Shown here: positions 63,356 to 64,000 of the stretch, one piece after another
How positions within the stretch are numbered: position 1 is the first letter of the stretch
Layout of the letters: each line of letters begins with the position of its first letter
NCBI RefSeq assembly: GCF_001280065.1
Contig: NZ_LGEA01000093.1
Location: 86,765 to 150,764 of the forward strand
DNA: 64,000 bases
Direction of reading: 5' to 3'
Source of the DNA: Streptomyces sp. NRRL B-1140
GTDB taxonomy: Bacteria; Actinomycetota; Actinomycetes; Streptomycetales; Streptomycetaceae
The notes under the pieces: model-generated
Databases searched by the model: none
What the model was told of the DNA's origin: nothing
What the model saw: only the letters and a program-made list of their open reading frames with translations
Program-made: the position numbers and the translations under genes

Positions 63356-64000
63356 TCACCTCCCGCCCCGCGGTCTCGGCGGCGGTGGCGGCGGGGGAGG
63401 CGGCGGACCGTCGTCCGGGCGTGCGGGCGGCCCGTTCCCGTTCCGCGGCCCGGGCGCCTGCCGCGGGCCACGCGGGGGCGGCCCGACCGGCCGTACGACG
63501 GTGGGGGCGCTGTAGACGTCGCCCGGGGCGGGTGGCTCGTCGTCCCGGCCGGCGTCCTGCTCGGGCCCGGGCGCAGGGCCGCAGGGCCGTTCCTCTCCTG
63601 GGGGCCGTGCGTCCTGCGGCTCGCGCAGCTCGTCCGGAACCCGGAGGTAGGGATTGGTGCCGGGGTCGGGCGGCCGGTACGGCGTACCGGGTGCGTACGG
63701 CCCGGTCTCCGCACCCCGCGGTGCCCCCTCACCTCGCTTCTCGGCCCGTCCGGTCCCGGCGTCGTATCCGGGCCGCATCGTGTCACCGGCCCCCTGCCGC
63801 CCCTGCCCGGGCCCCTCGCGCGGGCCTGCTGCCCCGGAGACACCCCAGGCTCCAGCCGTCCCGCCCCCGGCCTGCGCGGCCCAGGTCCCGTGTCCGTCCT
63901 CCCCGGTTCCGGCCCGGTGCCCGGCCCGCTCGTCCCCGGCCCCCGGTCCGTCCTGCCCGGCCCAGGTTCCGTGACCGGCCCACTCGCTTCCGGCCCCCGG
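63356..64000 (-). CDS. Gly/Pro-rich low-complexity C-terminal part of a gene cut by the right edge
   Basis: The frame stays open from the TGA at 63356 to the window edge, at least 214 codons. The outer part (63779-64000) repeats Gly-Ala-rich units with HGTW at least twice (near 63885-63896 and 63963-63974). The inner part is Pro-rich, with a DPGTNPYLRVPDELREP segment and a final run of ten prolines then RPRGGR. No domain is visible. It is probably the disordered tail of a larger protein beginning outside the window. An internal ATG at 63778 could start a 140-residue protein instead. Confidence 0.55.
   Translation of the reverse strand, partial: PGAGSEWAGHGTWAGQDGPGAGDERAGHRAGTGEDGHGTWAAQAGGGTAGAWGVSGAAGPREGPGQGRQGAGDTMRPGYDAGTGRAEKRGEGAPRGAETGPYAPGTPYRPPDPGTNPYLRVPDELREPQDARPPGEERPCGPAPGPEQDAGRDDEPPAPGDVYSAPTVVRPVGPPPRGPRQAPGPRNGNGPPARPDDGPPPPPPPPPPRPRGGR

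Overview
The window is high-GC actinobacterial chromosome, almost certainly Streptomyces or a close relative. The evidence is the codon use (third position nearly always G or C), GTG and TTG starts, 4-bp stop/start overlaps, an LAETG sorting signal of the class E sortase type, a Gbn-like GATC-binding nucleoid protein and an InhA-type enoyl reductase. From memory, the gene order matches Streptomyces coelicolor from about SCO1865 down to SCO1807. I could not check that here. I saw no tRNA, rRNA, CRISPR array, insertion sequence or prophage.

Layout. 1-1105 holds the start of the ectoine operon (ectB cut by the window edge, then ectA), followed by a regulatory region with candidate GlnR boxes. 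1445-5470 holds a DinB-fold protein, a class V aminotransferase, an amidohydrolase and a secreted sortase substrate. 5502-22695 is one minus-strand cobalamin operon of 13 genes running cbiB, cobQ, cobN, chlI/D, cobO, cobB, cobI, cobM, cbiET/cobL, cbiG-cobJ, cobH, cbiX, cobC. Most junctions overlap by 4 bp, and a cobalamin riboswitch precedes the operon at about 22800-22940. 23073-24589 is a Pit phosphate permease with a small membrane partner and PHO-box repeats upstream.

24875-32343 carries a class II aldolase, an alpha/beta hydrolase, a HEAT-like protein of unknown function, a VOC protein, an ABC-F ATPase preceded by a 7-codon leader ORF and hairpin, a Gbn-like HTH protein with a dense GATC cluster upstream, and an enoyl-CoA hydratase. 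32470-35653 is an Asp23/AmaP envelope module: two Asp23 proteins, a tiny membrane protein, two membrane-anchored relatives, and a divergent gene that looks like a doubled Asp23 fold. 35755-44146 holds an unusual SDR, a GH15 glycosidase, SURF1, a zinc-ribbon protein, a DnaQ-BRCT exonuclease, a sterol-desaturase-like oxygenase, a lysoplasmalogenase-like protein, a CopD-like protein and a membrane protein.

44224-53438 holds two tandem subtilases, an acetate symporter operon (DUF485 plus ActP), moaA, small proteins and tyrS. 53496-64000 holds pmbA/tldD, a mabA-inhA-like fabG-fabI pair with a strong terminator, a GntR regulator divergent from a CynX-type MFS exporter with an ATCAT/ATGAT operator array between them, small membrane proteins, sixA, serB, and the low-complexity C-terminal part of a gene cut by the right edge.

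Functionally the window is mostly core metabolism and envelope maintenance: compatible solute, B12, phosphate and acetate uptake, fatty acid elongation, molybdopterin and serine synthesis. The least explained parts are the ABC-F leader, the ORF between riboswitch and cbiB, the Asp23 module and the promoter architecture upstream of ectA.
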